Assembly: GCA_021808875.1 (NCBI GenBank)
Contig: JAKBAU010000010.1
Coordinates: forward strand, 1 to 31,558
DNA length: 31,558 nucleotides
Direction: 5' to 3'
Source of the DNA: Pseudomonadota bacterium
GTDB taxonomy: Bacteria > Pseudomonadota > Alphaproteobacteria > Micropepsales > Micropepsaceae
Part shown: piece by piece, positions 7,450-16,825 of the stretch
Layout: each line of letters opens with the position of its first letter
Position numbering within the stretch: the first letter of the stretch is position 1
The notes under the pieces: model-generated
What the model saw: only the letters and a program-made list of their open reading frames with translations
Database searches by the model: none
What the model was told of the DNA's origin: nothing
Program-made: the position numbers and the translations under genes

Positions 7450-8646
7450 CTATCGATTTTTTCGCGGGGAAAATTGCAAAATCTCGGCATTCTCATTCCG
7501 AGAAGTTCCCACATTTGGCTTCAGTTGAACAATCTCCGCCGGCTCGTGCGCAAACCACCCGGCTGGCAAGCCGGCAAGGTTCTCGATATCGCCAGCTGAC
7601 ATCGTAAATTCGAGCGCCAGCAAATCCCGCTTCGACCGAACATTTTCGTCCACGATAAGATGGAGAGCATCGCGCACGAGGCGCGGTTCAGATGGCGTCC
7701 AGTGCCGATCGAGTGGCTCCTCCCGTGACCAGCCCTTGGCGGAATACAGCTTGTAGAGATGGGTGACGTATTCGGAGGGGATCACCTCGAGATCGGATAG
7801 CCGCTTGATCTGTGCCTTGATCGACACCCGCCAGCGCTCCTTGGCCGTGACCATGGCAGCAAGCGATGGTGTCTGTAGCTCAATGGGATATGTCGTCGAG
7901 GGCAGCAAAAACGCGCTCGCCAGACGGAATGCCTGGCTTTCGATGAGTTTCAGATCGCGCTTCAACTCATCGGCGGTGACAGCGCGATGCAGCAAGGCGT
8001 GGGCCATCTCATGGGCAGCATCCATCTGGCGTCGAGGAAAGGACATCTTGTCACTGGCGAGCAGAATATGTGGGCGACCGTCTTCTGGCGCCCAACTGCA
8101 CAAGCCATCCAGCTTGATGGTACCCATCTCGATCACGGACACAACAATCCCGGCCCGCTCCAACAGCGCGACAATGTCAGGGCACGGTCCTTCGCCCGCC
8201 CGCCAATGGCGGCGCAGGTCGAGCGCAATTCGTTCGATGTCATCGTCACGCAGCTGACGATAGCTCATGCCGCCCAGGACATCGGGAACGTCTACCTCTG
8301 GCAGATCGACGTAATGGGTAACGGCATGACTGATCTCTTGCAGCCAACGCATCTGCCCACGTTGATAATCCAGATCGCGCACAAGGGTTGATGACAGCGA
8401 ACGCAAAAAGACCGGGCGACCGCTGTCGTGGATGGGGCGCATAAAATACTCGGGTCGAACACCGAGATAGTTTGCCAGGTTCATGAGCGCCTCCGGGTCC
8501 GGTGCGGATGTGCCGTCCTCCCATCGGGAAACCGTGCTGGGGTTGAGGCTCATCCCCCGCGCCAGAGCGGACATACTTGGAATCCGTCTTGCCGCCCTGG
8601 CCTCCGTGAGGCGGCCAGGGACGAATCCAGGAGTACCAACGCGCAT
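7450..8646 (-). CDS. XRE-type HTH plus ImmA/IrrE zinc metallopeptidase
   Basis: A 398-residue two-domain protein. Residues about 20-65 form a Cro/C1-type helix-turn-helix (SMSALARGMSLNPSTVSRWE). The C-terminal half holds the ImmA/IrrE peptidase with the zinc motif His212-Glu213-x-x-His216 (AAHEMAHALLH) and the expected helical stretch AFRLASAFLLP. In ICEs and prophages such peptidases cleave a repressor or antitoxin to switch genes on. Here DNA binding and protease are fused, as in some antitoxin-like regulators. The ATG at 8646 follows the 235-residue gene by 51 bases. Regulation of the ICE or of its own operon is inference. Confidence 0.9.
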   Translation of the reverse strand: MRVGTPGFVPGRLTEARAARRIPSMSALARGMSLNPSTVSRWEDGTSAPDPEALMNLANYLGVRPEYFMRPIHDSGRPVFLRSLSSTLVRDLDYQRGQMRWLQEISHAVTHYVDLPEVDVPDVLGGMSYRQLRDDDIERIALDLRRHWRAGEGPCPDIVALLERAGIVVSVIEMGTIKLDGLCSWAPEDGRPHILLASDKMSFPRRQMDAAHEMAHALLHRAVTADELKRDLKLIESQAFRLASAFLLPSTTYPIELQTPSLAAMVTAKERWRVSIKAQIKRLSDLEVIPSEYVTHLYKLYSAKGWSREEPLDRHWTPSEPRLVRDALHLIVDENVRSKRDLLALEFTMSAGDIENLAGLPAGWFAHEPAEIVQLKPNVGTSRNENAEILQFSPRKNR

Positions 8647-8697
8647 GACACCATATCCTAACGAACCGGATCGAGGCCCGTGTTTCGCCTGTGACGT

Positions 8698-9405
8698 TTA
8701 TGCGTCGCCCTTGCCTGCCTCATCGTCCGAATCGGGCGTTTCCGGCGGTTTGAAGTTCTTGCGTTTGGTCTTGAGCTTCACCAACGGCAGCGTCACTTCC
8801 GGGGCCTCGGGGCTGCTGAGACCGCCGGTCGCGTAACCCGCCACGAGGTTCTCAACCGATTCGTAGAAGAGGTAGCTGCTGTAGTCGGTATCGATGACTC
8901 CGATCGCGACTTCCTCAAGTTTGCCGGCGTTGGCCGGATCGCGCGCAACGAGGAAAAGAACAAAAATATCGCCCGGCTTAGGGGATTTGTCATCGAGATC
9001 GAGCATCGGGGTGAGATGGCAGTTGAGCGATACGCCAGCCAGCCGGGACTGGTTCTTGGCCGGGATTTCAGCGCGCGCTGGCATGGACGCGAACCCAAGG
9101 ACAAGACCGGGATCTGCCGCGCCAAACCGCATGAACGGCTGGAAAAAGCGAAGATCCGTTCCCGGAATAACACTTCCGGCGAGTGCCACCGCTCCATGCA
9201 ATTCGCAGACGTCCTGGAAGCCCTTTTCCATCAGGCGAAACCTGGCTTGTCCCTCTAACTCCCGGGCCTTTCGGCCGGTCAGGTCGGTTTGGTCACGAAC
9301 GAGTTTGTGAGCTGCCAGCGTTCGGGCACCAGCCATATCCAACAGGTCTAGGATCAACTGGCGGGGAAGAGTGTCGAGAATCCTGCGTTTCAGCTCAGCA
9401 GCCAT
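8698..9405 (-). CDS. Hypothetical protein paired with HTH-ImmA peptidase
   Basis: 235 residues, soluble, no recognised family. The N-terminus is helical (LPRQLILDLLDMAGARTLAAHKL), the middle contains beta-like stretches (GDIFVLFLVARD, EEVAIGVIDTDYSSYLFYESV), and the C-terminus is a charged Lys-rich then Asp/Glu-rich tail (LVKLKTKRKNFKPPE, then DSDDEAGKGDA). It is the first gene of its operon, with GAGG before the ATG at 9405 and a good promoter further upstream. Position beside an ImmA peptidase makes it a candidate partner or substrate, which I cannot show from sequence. Confidence 0.75.
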   Translation of the reverse strand: MAAELKRRILDTLPRQLILDLLDMAGARTLAAHKLVRDQTDLTGRKARELEGQARFRLMEKGFQDVCELHGAVALAGSVIPGTDLRFFQPFMRFGAADPGLVLGFASMPARAEIPAKNQSRLAGVSLNCHLTPMLDLDDKSPKPGDIFVLFLVARDPANAGKLEEVAIGVIDTDYSSYLFYESVENLVAGYATGGLSSPEAPEVTLPLVKLKTKRKNFKPPETPDSDDEAGKGDA

Positions 9406-9437
9406 GGAATCAACCTCGGGGATGTGCCGTTGGCTGA

Positions 9438-9466
9438 TTTATGGGCGATATTTTTGCGCAATGCAA
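9438..9466 (-). promoter_or_regulatory. Promoter for the 235-residue/HTH-ImmA/DUF3037 operon
   Basis: On the minus strand, TTGCAT (9466-9461) and CATAAA (9443-9438) are separated by 17 bases, close to sigma70 consensus spacing, about 32 bases before the ATG at 9405. The spacer carries the perfect 8-base palindrome TTGCGCAA (9454-9461), a possible operator for the HTH of the second gene. The elements are visible; their use is inferred. Confidence 0.5.
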
Positions 9467-9505
9467 GACGGTTGTCGCCCCATCATGCGCGTCAGGTGTT
9501 TGCGG

Positions 9506-9646
9506 TCAGTTGAATATTTGGGCGAGCATGGCGGGCAGCAACACGTCAGCATCGGCGGCAATCGCGGCTTGGTGGGTGCGGATTGCGCTAACCTTGGGCA
9601 TCAGAAGCGCCACCAGCTTCTGAACTGGCGGCGAAGGCACTGGCAT
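9506..9646 (-). pseudogene. hsdS remnant: last 46 codons of a type I restriction specificity subunit
   Basis: Reading from 9646 the frame gives MPVPSPPVQKLVALL, then a helix (KVSAIRTHQAAIAADAD) and the ending VLLPAMLAQIFN before TGA. This matches the C-terminal coiled-coil and tail of HsdS subunits (PVP-S-xVQ, then LLPA-LxQxF). Target recognition domains are absent. It begins immediately after, and in phase with, the TAG that ends the hsdR fragment, so it is the downstream half of a deletion scar. It is not expected to be functional. Confidence 0.7.
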
Positions 9647-10081
9647 CTAATAGGCGAGCGTGTCGTCCGTGAGACCAAGCCCGATGTGCTGGCGCGTCCA
9701 GAGCTCCGCCGGAGTCGGGAAGGCCTCGATCACGCGTTCCCGGCCTTCGAAGAAGTCGAACTCGATGATTTCCGCGCCGTTGGTGGCATAGGCGAAATTG
9801 AGCCCGAGAATTTCTGCGTAGTCCTTCGCCTGCTGGAGCCCATCCGCGGCGCGGAGATAGCTGGCCTTTGCCTCGACCGCCGTGAGCGCCACATCGGGGC
9901 GATAGCGCAAGAGGTAGTCGGTCCGCTTACGGCGACCGCGGCGTGGCTGTCCGCCGACGAAGACGATGCGGCCGTCGGTGAAACTGCGCTGTTCGTGGAT
10001 CGCATGCGGCGCAGTGTCCCATCCCGCCGCCTGAAGGCGCGGGGTGACGAAAATACGACAGGTATCTGCCTCCGTGTTCAC
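9647..10081 (-). pseudogene. hsdR: hsdR remnant: N-terminal nuclease domain of a type I restriction enzyme
   Basis: From a GTG at 10081 (AAGGA 11 bases upstream) the frame encodes 144 residues matching the EcoEI-type HsdR start: NTEADTCRIFVTPRLQAAGWD, EQRSFTDGRIVFVGG, TDYLLRY, VEAKASY, DGLQQAKDYAEILGL, FAYATNGAEIIEFD. The PD-(D/E)xK nuclease residues (Asp in TDYLL, Glu-x-Lys in VEAKA) are intact. The frame ends at a TAG after GLGLTDDTLAY, exactly where intact HsdR would continue into the helicase motor. Full-length HsdR is 800 residues or more, and no motor or hsdM sequence follows. An isolated nuclease domain might still be made but should not restrict DNA. The same frame continues as the hsdS tail. 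Confidence 0.85.
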
Positions 10082-10360
10082 GATCCGCGTGTTCCTTGCC
10101 GTGGCCGCTGGCCGCAGCGACGTCGACGGATAGTCGCGCGGTATGCCGTTACAAACAACCCGTACGACTCGGCCAGCCCAACGGCTTGAGCATGTCGGGC
10201 GGCTGTGTGTCGTCCTAATTCTGAGGAGTGTGATTTTTTCCAATAGTTACCAAATGTTTAATGGCAAGACATCGTCCTGCATCGCCGCTGTTTTGCCTTA
10301 ATAGGTATCCCACTCTTGCTGCACTGCACTCGTACGTAGAATCACCTTGGAGGCAGATGC

Positions 10361-11281
10361 ATGATCGACCTCATTTCCGTCACACAGGCGCTTTTGGTAG
10401 CCGAGCATCTGAGCTTCAGCCGCGCCGCACAGGTCCTCGGTGTCCGGCAGTCGGCCGTCAGCTGCCGTGTGCGGGCGCTGGAATACAAATTGGGCGTGTC
10501 GCTCTTCGAGCGCGACTCGACCGGCGTCCGCCTCACGGAGGCCGGGCGCCGGTTCCTGGAGCGGACACACCCGGCTCTCTCGGAGATTGATCACGCGATG
10601 AAGGCGGCCGCGAGTGCCGGGCGCGGCGCCGAGGGCGTGATCCGGATTGGAATTCTGGCCTCGGTATCGGGCGGCTTCCTGCGCAACCTGCTCGGCAGCT
10701 ATCGCGAGCACCACCCCGCGATCGCCATGGAGATCGTCGAAGGCTCCGCGAGTGAGCATCTCGCCCGGATCACGGAGCGGAATCTCGATGTCGCTTTCGT
10801 CACCGGGACACCAGTGGCGACACACTGCGACAGCGTCGTGTTGTGGGAGGCGCGGGTCTTCGCAGCTTTGCCCGAGCACCATGCTCTGGCCGATGGCGAC
10901 GCGATTCATTAGGAGTCCCTGAAGGACGAGGATTTCATCGTCAGCCGAGCCGCGCCTGGGCCTGAGATACACGACTACATCGTCCGCCGGACGACGGCCT
11001 TCGGACGAAGTCCATCGATCGAGCGGCATGGTGTCGGCGGCGAGACCTTGATGCATCTGGTCGCCCTGGGCTTCGGCATCAGCATCGCAAGCGAAGCAGC
11101 GACCGCGACGCGGTATCCCGAGGTCGTCTTCCGCCCGCTGGCGACCGCGGAAGACATGTTGCCTTACAGCGCGGTCTGGCTGCCGGGCAACGACAATCCC
11201 GCGCTGCGGCGTTTCCTCAGCCTTGCTCGCTCGTTGGCGTCCGGTCGGCCGACGCCGGACGCGCCGAAGTGGGCTTCCTGA
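10361..11281 (+). pseudogene. LysR-type transcriptional regulator interrupted by an in-frame TAG
   Basis: The full frame is 306 codons plus the final stop, normal for LysR regulators. Residues 1-60 form the winged HTH (SFSRAAQVLGVRQSAVSCRV, LEYKLGVSLFER); the substrate-binding domain follows. Codon 184 is TAG (10910-10912), between ADGDAIH and ESLKDEDFIV; a Trp (TGG) there would restore an ordinary sequence. After the TAG the frame runs intact to TGA at 11281 (PEVVFRPLATAEDMLPY, GNDNPALRRFLSLA). GGAGG precedes the ATG by 7 bases. As read it makes a 183-residue protein with the DNA-binding domain and half the sensor. LysR genes next to trb operons are usual in this ICE type, and it likely controlled transfer. 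The mutation looks recent because no other damage is visible. Confidence 0.85.
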
Positions 11282-11492
11282 CACTGCGCAATTTGGCGAA
11301 GGCGCGGTCGCCGGCGATGAAGCGCGCCAGCATCGGCGCGACCAGCTTGGCGGGATCGATCGTGGCCTGTGCGGTTTCGCGACCCAGGGCATCGGCATAG
11401 GCGATGAGGTCGCGGTGTACCGCCGCCGGCAATTCGACCGTCAGCTTGATCGGCTTGTCGTCGACAAGAGCGCCGAGTTTGAGCTTTGCCAT
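11217..11492 (-). CDS. DUF2274 domain protein, last gene of the trb operon
   Basis: 91 residues (MAKLKLGALVDDKPIKLTVELP, then LIAYADALGRE and PAKLVAPMLARFIAGDRAF). This small protein routinely follows trbI in alphaproteobacterial transfer operons and looks like a ribbon-helix-helix fold, KPIKLTVELP being the strand. I start at the ATG at 11492, preceded by GAGGAGG, rather than the TTG at 11507. It begins 11 bases after the trbI stop. Its 3' end overlaps the end of lysR, on the opposite strand, by 65 bases. Its function in conjugation is not established. Confidence 0.85.
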   Translation of the reverse strand: MAKLKLGALVDDKPIKLTVELPAAVHRDLIAYADALGRETAQATIDPAKLVAPMLARFIAGDRAFAKLRSVRKPTSARPASADRTPTSEQG

Positions 11493-11503
11493 CGGTCGCC
11501 TCC

Positions 11504-12705
11504 TCAACCTTGATAGGGTTCGAGCACCAGGTCCCGGTTGACGATCACGCGCACCGGGAAACCCGGACGTATCGTCAGGGTCGGCTGGATGTTGAGATAG
11601 CGTCCCACGATTTGCTGGCCCGTCTGGTTGAAGCTCTGGGACGCACCCTGCTGCAGCGCCTGAACGAGAAAGTTCTCGTTGTTGCCGGTGCCTGCTACGG
11701 ACCCGACGCTCAGGAGGGTTGAGAGCATCGCGGCCTTGAACAGCATGCCCCAGTGGTTATCCACCTCGTCTTCCAGCCCGGAATATCCGGCGGCGTCGGC
11801 GCCTGGCTGGCGGTCCAGCACGATCGATTTGCCGTTCGGCATGATCAGCCGGGTCCAGACTAGCAGGACACGCGATTGCCCGAACGCGACCTGGCTGTCG
11901 TATGTGCCGATGAGACGCGCACCCTGCGGAATCAACAGCGACCGGCCGCTTGGGCTGTCATAGACGTTCTCGGTCACTTGGGCAGTGATCTGGCCGGGAA
12001 GATCTGAACGGATGCCGGTCAGCAGCGCGCCGGGGATGACGGTCCCGGCTTGCACCACGTAGGCTGAGGCGGGCGCGGCCAGCCGGTCCGGGCTGGTCGT
12101 CCGCCGATCGACAGAGGCGTTTGTGAAGGCCAGCTTGCGGTCCTGGCCGTTCTGCGCGAACGCCCCGTCCGTCGAGAGTTGCGGCGGCTGACCTGACACC
12201 GTTGCACCATCCGGCATCGCCACAGGCGGAAGCGCCGGTGCCGGCAGTTCGCGAATATTGGTCGAAGCGAACAACCGGCTCAGCCGTGCGGCTTCGATTT
12301 CCTGCGCGCGGCGCTGCGCTTCCGGATCCACGGCCGGCCCCGTCGGAACCATCGTGCCCGGCGCGGCTCCGGCGTTGAGCATCGGCCGGCCGAGATCGCC
12401 TGGCAGCGGTGGCCCGAGCTGGGGCGCCTGCCGGGGAACGCCGGCATAGTCGCGTGGGAGGCCGGCCAGGCCATCGGCGGTCGTGCGATGGTCGGTGCTG
12501 TAAAGTTCTTCCGGCGCTCCTCGTTTGCCGTTGTTCTGGAGCGCCCAAAACACGGCGGCGGCGACCGCGACCAACGCGATCGCCGCACCGCCAGCCAGTA
12601 CCTTGCGCGAAAGGCGGGTGACGCGCGGCCGCTCGGACCGCAGCCGCAGCGACGGGTCCGGAGCCGCCGGCGATGCTCGCCCGGCGTTCCCTTCCGGGTT
12701 TTCGC

Positions 12706-12709
<4 letters not shown>
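11504..12709 (-). CDS. trbI: TrbI/VirB10-like outer-to-inner membrane scaffold of the T4SS
   Basis: 401 residues. A cytoplasmic N-terminus precedes one membrane segment at about 37-57 (KVLAGGAAIALVAVAAAVFWAL), then a Pro-rich periplasmic linker and the C-terminal VirB10 domain (YVVQAGTVIPGALLTGIRSDLPG, SLLIPQGARLIGTYDS, LDRQPGADAAGYSGLEDEVDNHWG, ending RVIVNRDLVLEPY). VirB10 proteins span the periplasm and gate the channel. The start overlaps the trbG stop by ATGA, indicating translational coupling. Confidence 0.95.
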
Positions 12710-13724
<1,015 letters not shown>

Positions 13725-13728
<4 letters not shown>

Positions 13729-14414
13729 TGCCCCAGCTCCTTCGACCAGTTGATGGAATTGACGAAGACCCCGAGCGGGTTCTTCCGCAGCTTGTCGGCG
13801 TCGTGCGGGGTCTGGAGCACGACGGAGAGGATGGCGGTCCAGCGTTCGGTCGAACTCAAACTGCCGTTCTCGTAGCGGCGCTGGATCCAGGCGACGCGGA
13901 ACGATTCCGGCGAAGCGCGGATGACGCTGGAGACTTCGACGGAGATCTGAATCTTGCCGAGATTGCCGAAGGGATCGTTGGTGCGGGCGTAGTCGTTCAG
14001 CGCCGCCGCGCCACGATCGGTCGTGAAGTCGTAGGCGCGCAGCCATTGCTGGCGCAGCACGATCGGATCGGCGGGCAGCCCGCGGACATCCTCGATGAAG
14101 CGCGCGAGGTGGTAGGCGATCTGCGGATCGCTCGGCTGATAGTCCGCGCTGGCCGGCGCAATCGCCTGCGCCTGGCCGAGCTTGTCGATCTGGACCACCC
14201 AAGGGGTGATGGTGCCGCGCGCCGATTGCCAGACCAGCCCGCCGGCGAGGCAACCTGATAGGACCAGCGAACCGAAGGCCATCAACCGCCAGTTCCTGGC
14301 CTGAACCCGGGCCGAGCCGAGCCGCTCGTCCCAGACCTGGGCGGCCTTCTGGTAGGGCGTTTCCGGCTCTGGGGTGCGTCCGTAACGCACGGATGGTCGT
14401 CGGAACATGCTCAT
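13725..14414 (-). CDS. trbF: TrbF/VirB8-like inner-membrane assembly protein
   Basis: 229 residues: a short cytoplasmic N-terminus (MSMFRRPSVRYGRTPEPETPY), one membrane segment near 45-62 (LMAFGSLVLSGCLAGGLVW), then the periplasmic VirB8-like NTF2 fold (PWVVQIDKLGQAQAI, YHLARFIEDVRGLP, FRVAWIQRRYENG). It is needed for T4SS assembly. It overlaps the trbL stop and the trbG start by ATGA at each end. An alternative start at Met3 is possible. Confidence 0.95.
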
Positions 14415-15706
14415 TCCCCTTCCGAGAGATCGACGGACGCGCCGCCACCACTGCCGTCACCTGACTTGACCGCGTGGGTGGCGGCGGATGCGCCATGGCT
14501 GATGGTCTGGGAACGCCTCATCCGCTTCGCCCAATCGGGCGGGCTGCCGGACGCCGACGATCCGGCGGAGGACGCAGCGCCGGCAGATTCCCCGCCACCA
14601 CTCGCCGCTTCTCCCGTCACGGCCCGGCCACCGGCTTCGAAGCTCGATTTGAGGTTCACGGCACCACGTCGAAGCGGACTGGTGACCCCCTCGGCGGCCT
14701 TGGAGATGCCCGAGGTCGCAACCCCGGAGGCGCCGCCCGCGCGATAGGCGGCGGTCGCGCCGCCAGCGAGCGCAGCGCCGCTGCGGGCTGCACCGGCAGT
14801 GGCGCCACCGATGAGTCCCGCGCCGCCCGCCGCGAGACCGGCGCCAGCCGCGACAATGCCGCCAGCGGCCAGGCCGGTTGCGACGGCAGCGCCGGCGCCG
14901 AGCTGCGGTCCGCCCGACACCAGCCCGTTTGCGATGCCAGGCCCGAAGATGCCGAGGCCGAGCAGCGCCAGCGCCGCGAGCACGATCGCCATGGCGTCGT
15001 CGATCGACGGCTGTGCGCCGCCGAAGCCCGCGGTGAACTGAGCGAACAGCGTCGATCCGATGCCGACGATGACGGCGAGCACCAACACCTTGATGCCGGA
15101 GGAGACGACGTTGCCGAGCACGCGCTCGGCGGCGAACGCGGTCTTGCCGAAGAGGCCGAAGGGAATCAGCACGAACCCGGCCAGCGTCGTCAGCTTGAAT
15201 TCAATGAGGGTGATGAAGAGCTGGATCGCGAGAATGAAGAAGGCTAGCAGCACCATCACCCAGGCGAACAGCAGCACCGTGATCTGGATGAAGTTCTCGA
15301 AGAACGAAACGTAGCCCATCAGGCCGGAGATCGAGTCGAGTATGGGGCGGCCGGCGTCGAGGCCGACCTGAGCGATGCGGCCAGGGCGAAGGAAATCCGC
15401 CTCCGCCATTCCCGTGCCGGATGCTTTCAGGCCGAGCCCGGCGAAGCTCTCGAAGACGATGCGGGAGAGGCTGTTCCAGTTGCCGATGAGGTAGGCGAAG
15501 ACGCCGACAAAAAGCGTCTTCTTCACCAGCCGCGCGATGATGTCGTCGTCGGCGCCCCAGGACCAGAAGAGGGCGGCCAGCGTCACGTCGATCACGATCA
15601 GCGTGGTCGCGATGAAGGCGACCTCGCTGCCGAGCAAGCCGAAGCCGCTGTCGATGTACTGGGTGAAGACCGCCAGGAAACGGTCGATGACGCCGGTGCC
15701 GCCCAT
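14411..15706 (-). CDS. trbL: TrbL/VirB6-like polytopic membrane protein
   Basis: 431 residues with at least five hydrophobic segments (for example FIATTLIVIDVTLAALFWSW, TVLLFAWVMVLLAFFILAIQ, IKVLVLAVIVGIGSTLF, AIVLAALALLGLGIFG) and a long low-complexity tail rich in Gly, Ala and Ser. That layout is typical of TrbL. It forms part of the inner-membrane channel. The real start is MGGTGVIDRF at 15706, one base after the trbK stop; the frame stays open upstream, but that stretch is antisense-like sequence. It ends in an ATGA overlap with trbF. Confidence 0.94.
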   Translation of the reverse strand: MGGTGVIDRFLAVFTQYIDSGFGLLGSEVAFIATTLIVIDVTLAALFWSWGADDDIIARLVKKTLFVGVFAYLIGNWNSLSRIVFESFAGLGLKASGTGMAEADFLRPGRIAQVGLDAGRPILDSISGLMGYVSFFENFIQITVLLFAWVMVLLAFFILAIQLFITLIEFKLTTLAGFVLIPFGLFGKTAFAAERVLGNVVSSGIKVLVLAVIVGIGSTLFAQFTAGFGGAQPSIDDAMAIVLAALALLGLGIFGPGIANGLVSGGPQLGAGAAVATGLAAGGIVAAGAGLAAGGAGLIGGATAGAARSGAALAGGATAAYRAGGASGVATSGISKAAEGVTSPLRRGAVNLKSSFEAGGRAVTGEAASGGGESAGAASSAGSSASGSPPDWAKRMRRSQTISHGASAATHAVKSGDGSGGGASVDLSEGE

Positions 15707-15707
15707 C

Positions 15708-16085
15708 TTATCGTTCGTCCTTCGGCGTGGGTTGATCGAGGGGCCTGGCGCCCGTCGCCGCGTTTGGCGACCCGCGCGCGCCGGGGAACAGTTCGACCGG
15801 CGACGGTTCCGGGGGACGGGTGCCGCCGCCAAGGAAGCGTCGCCGGTTCTCGGCCCATGCGTGCAGGCAGCCAGGGTCGTGCGCCCCGGCTTCTCCAAGG
15901 ATCTGGCAGCGGGCCAGCTCGGCCCGTAGGGGATCGGCATCGACGGCGCTAGGCGAAGCCGACGAGCTCTCAGCGGGCTTATGATCGCCATGCGTGAACT
16001 GGATGGCGGTCGCGGCGATCGCGACCAGCACGAACGCCATCGCCGCCGCCCGTGCCGCCATCGCCGCGGTGATGCGCGAAGTCAT
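15708..16085 (-). CDS. TrbK-alt, putative entry exclusion protein
   Basis: 125 residues. An N-terminal membrane or signal segment (AAAMAFVLVAIAATAIQF) is followed by a short domain with two cysteines (LARCQILGEAGAHDPGCLHAWAENRRRFLGG). This is the TrbK-alt signature that sits between trbJ and trbL in these operons. It is thought to be involved in entry exclusion, by analogy with TrbK of RP4. The start at 16085 shares its A with the trbJ TGA (TGATG); trbL starts one base after its stop. Confidence 0.88.
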   Translation of the reverse strand: MTSRITAAMAARAAAMAFVLVAIAATAIQFTHGDHKPAESSSASPSAVDADPLRAELARCQILGEAGAHDPGCLHAWAENRRRFLGGGTRPPEPSPVELFPGARGSPNAATGARPLDQPTPKDER

Positions 16086-16825
16086 CAGTGAAACATCGTG
16101 ATGGCGGTGGGCTGGTAGCCCGAGCCAGGCGTCAGGAAGCGGCGAAGCTGTTCCTGCGCCTGATCCTGAGCGGCGGCTTGCTGCGCGGATTGGAGCGTCT
16201 GCGCGCGTCCCTGGGCAGCGACCGCGGCCGTGAGGTCCGCGAGCTGCTGCGCCTGGAGGGCGAGCATCTGATTGCCCGCCTGCGTCGCCTGGAGCGCTCC
16301 GGTCGCGGACTGGCTCGACGTGACCAGCGCCGACATCTGCATGCGGTTGGTGTCGAGATTGCCGACGACGCCGGCTTGGACGCGCAAGGCGTCCTGCAAG
16401 CCTCCGACCGAGTTCTGCCACCGCTGCTGGGCGTTGGCGATCAGCGCCTGGTTGGATTGGCTGGCGTTCGCGCCGCCATAGGTGGTCTGGAACGCTTGGT
16501 CGATCTGCTGAACGTCGTAGGCAATGTTCTGCGCCTGGGCGAGGAACTGCTGGGTGCGCTGGATCGACGATTGAAGTTGTTGCAGCGACGAGTATGGCAG
16601 GCTCGCGAGATTGCGTGCCTGGTTGATCAGCATCTGCGCTTCGTTCTGAAGCGAGGTGATCTGGTTTGTGATCTGCTGAAGCTCGCGTGCGGCTGTCAGC
16701 ACATTCTGGGAGAAGTTGTTCGGATCGAAGACGATCCACTGCGCGAAGGCCGGCCACGCGGCGACGGCAAGCGAAAGGGCAAGCGCGCCCGACGCCGCCA
16801 ACTGGCGAAGACGAATGCGGATCAT
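16085..16825 (-). CDS. trbJ: TrbJ/VirB5-like mating pair protein
   Basis: 246 residues. A signal peptide with cleavage expected after AWPAFA (residue 28) is followed by a long Gln-rich helical, coiled-coil body (ELQQITNQITSLQNEAQML, LQQLQSSIQRTQQFLAQAQ) and the tail FLTPGSGYQPTAITMF. This is standard for TrbJ, a periplasmic or pilus-associated component. I chose the ATG at 16825, an ATGA overlap with trbE, because the signal peptide starts there; an upstream in-frame ATG at 16873 lies inside trbE. Confidence 0.94.
   Translation of the reverse strand: MIRIRLRQLAASGALALSLAVAAWPAFAQWIVFDPNNFSQNVLTAARELQQITNQITSLQNEAQMLINQARNLASLPYSSLQQLQSSIQRTQQFLAQAQNIAYDVQQIDQAFQTTYGGANASQSNQALIANAQQRWQNSVGGLQDALRVQAGVVGNLDTNRMQMSALVTSSQSATGALQATQAGNQMLALQAQQLADLTAAVAAQGRAQTLQSAQQAAAQDQAQEQLRRFLTPGSGYQPTAITMFH

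Noticed and set aside
10082..10243. Extension of the hsdR fragment to an upstream ATG at 10243
   Set aside because: The added residues are Arg-rich and do not resemble HsdR. The GTG at 10081 gives the family's NTEADTCR start and has AAGGA upstream.
13729..14496. Upstream extension of the trbG frame
   Set aside because: The frame stays open through trbF, but the extra part is low-complexity and Arg-rich. The lipoprotein signal and ATGA overlap place the real start at 13728.
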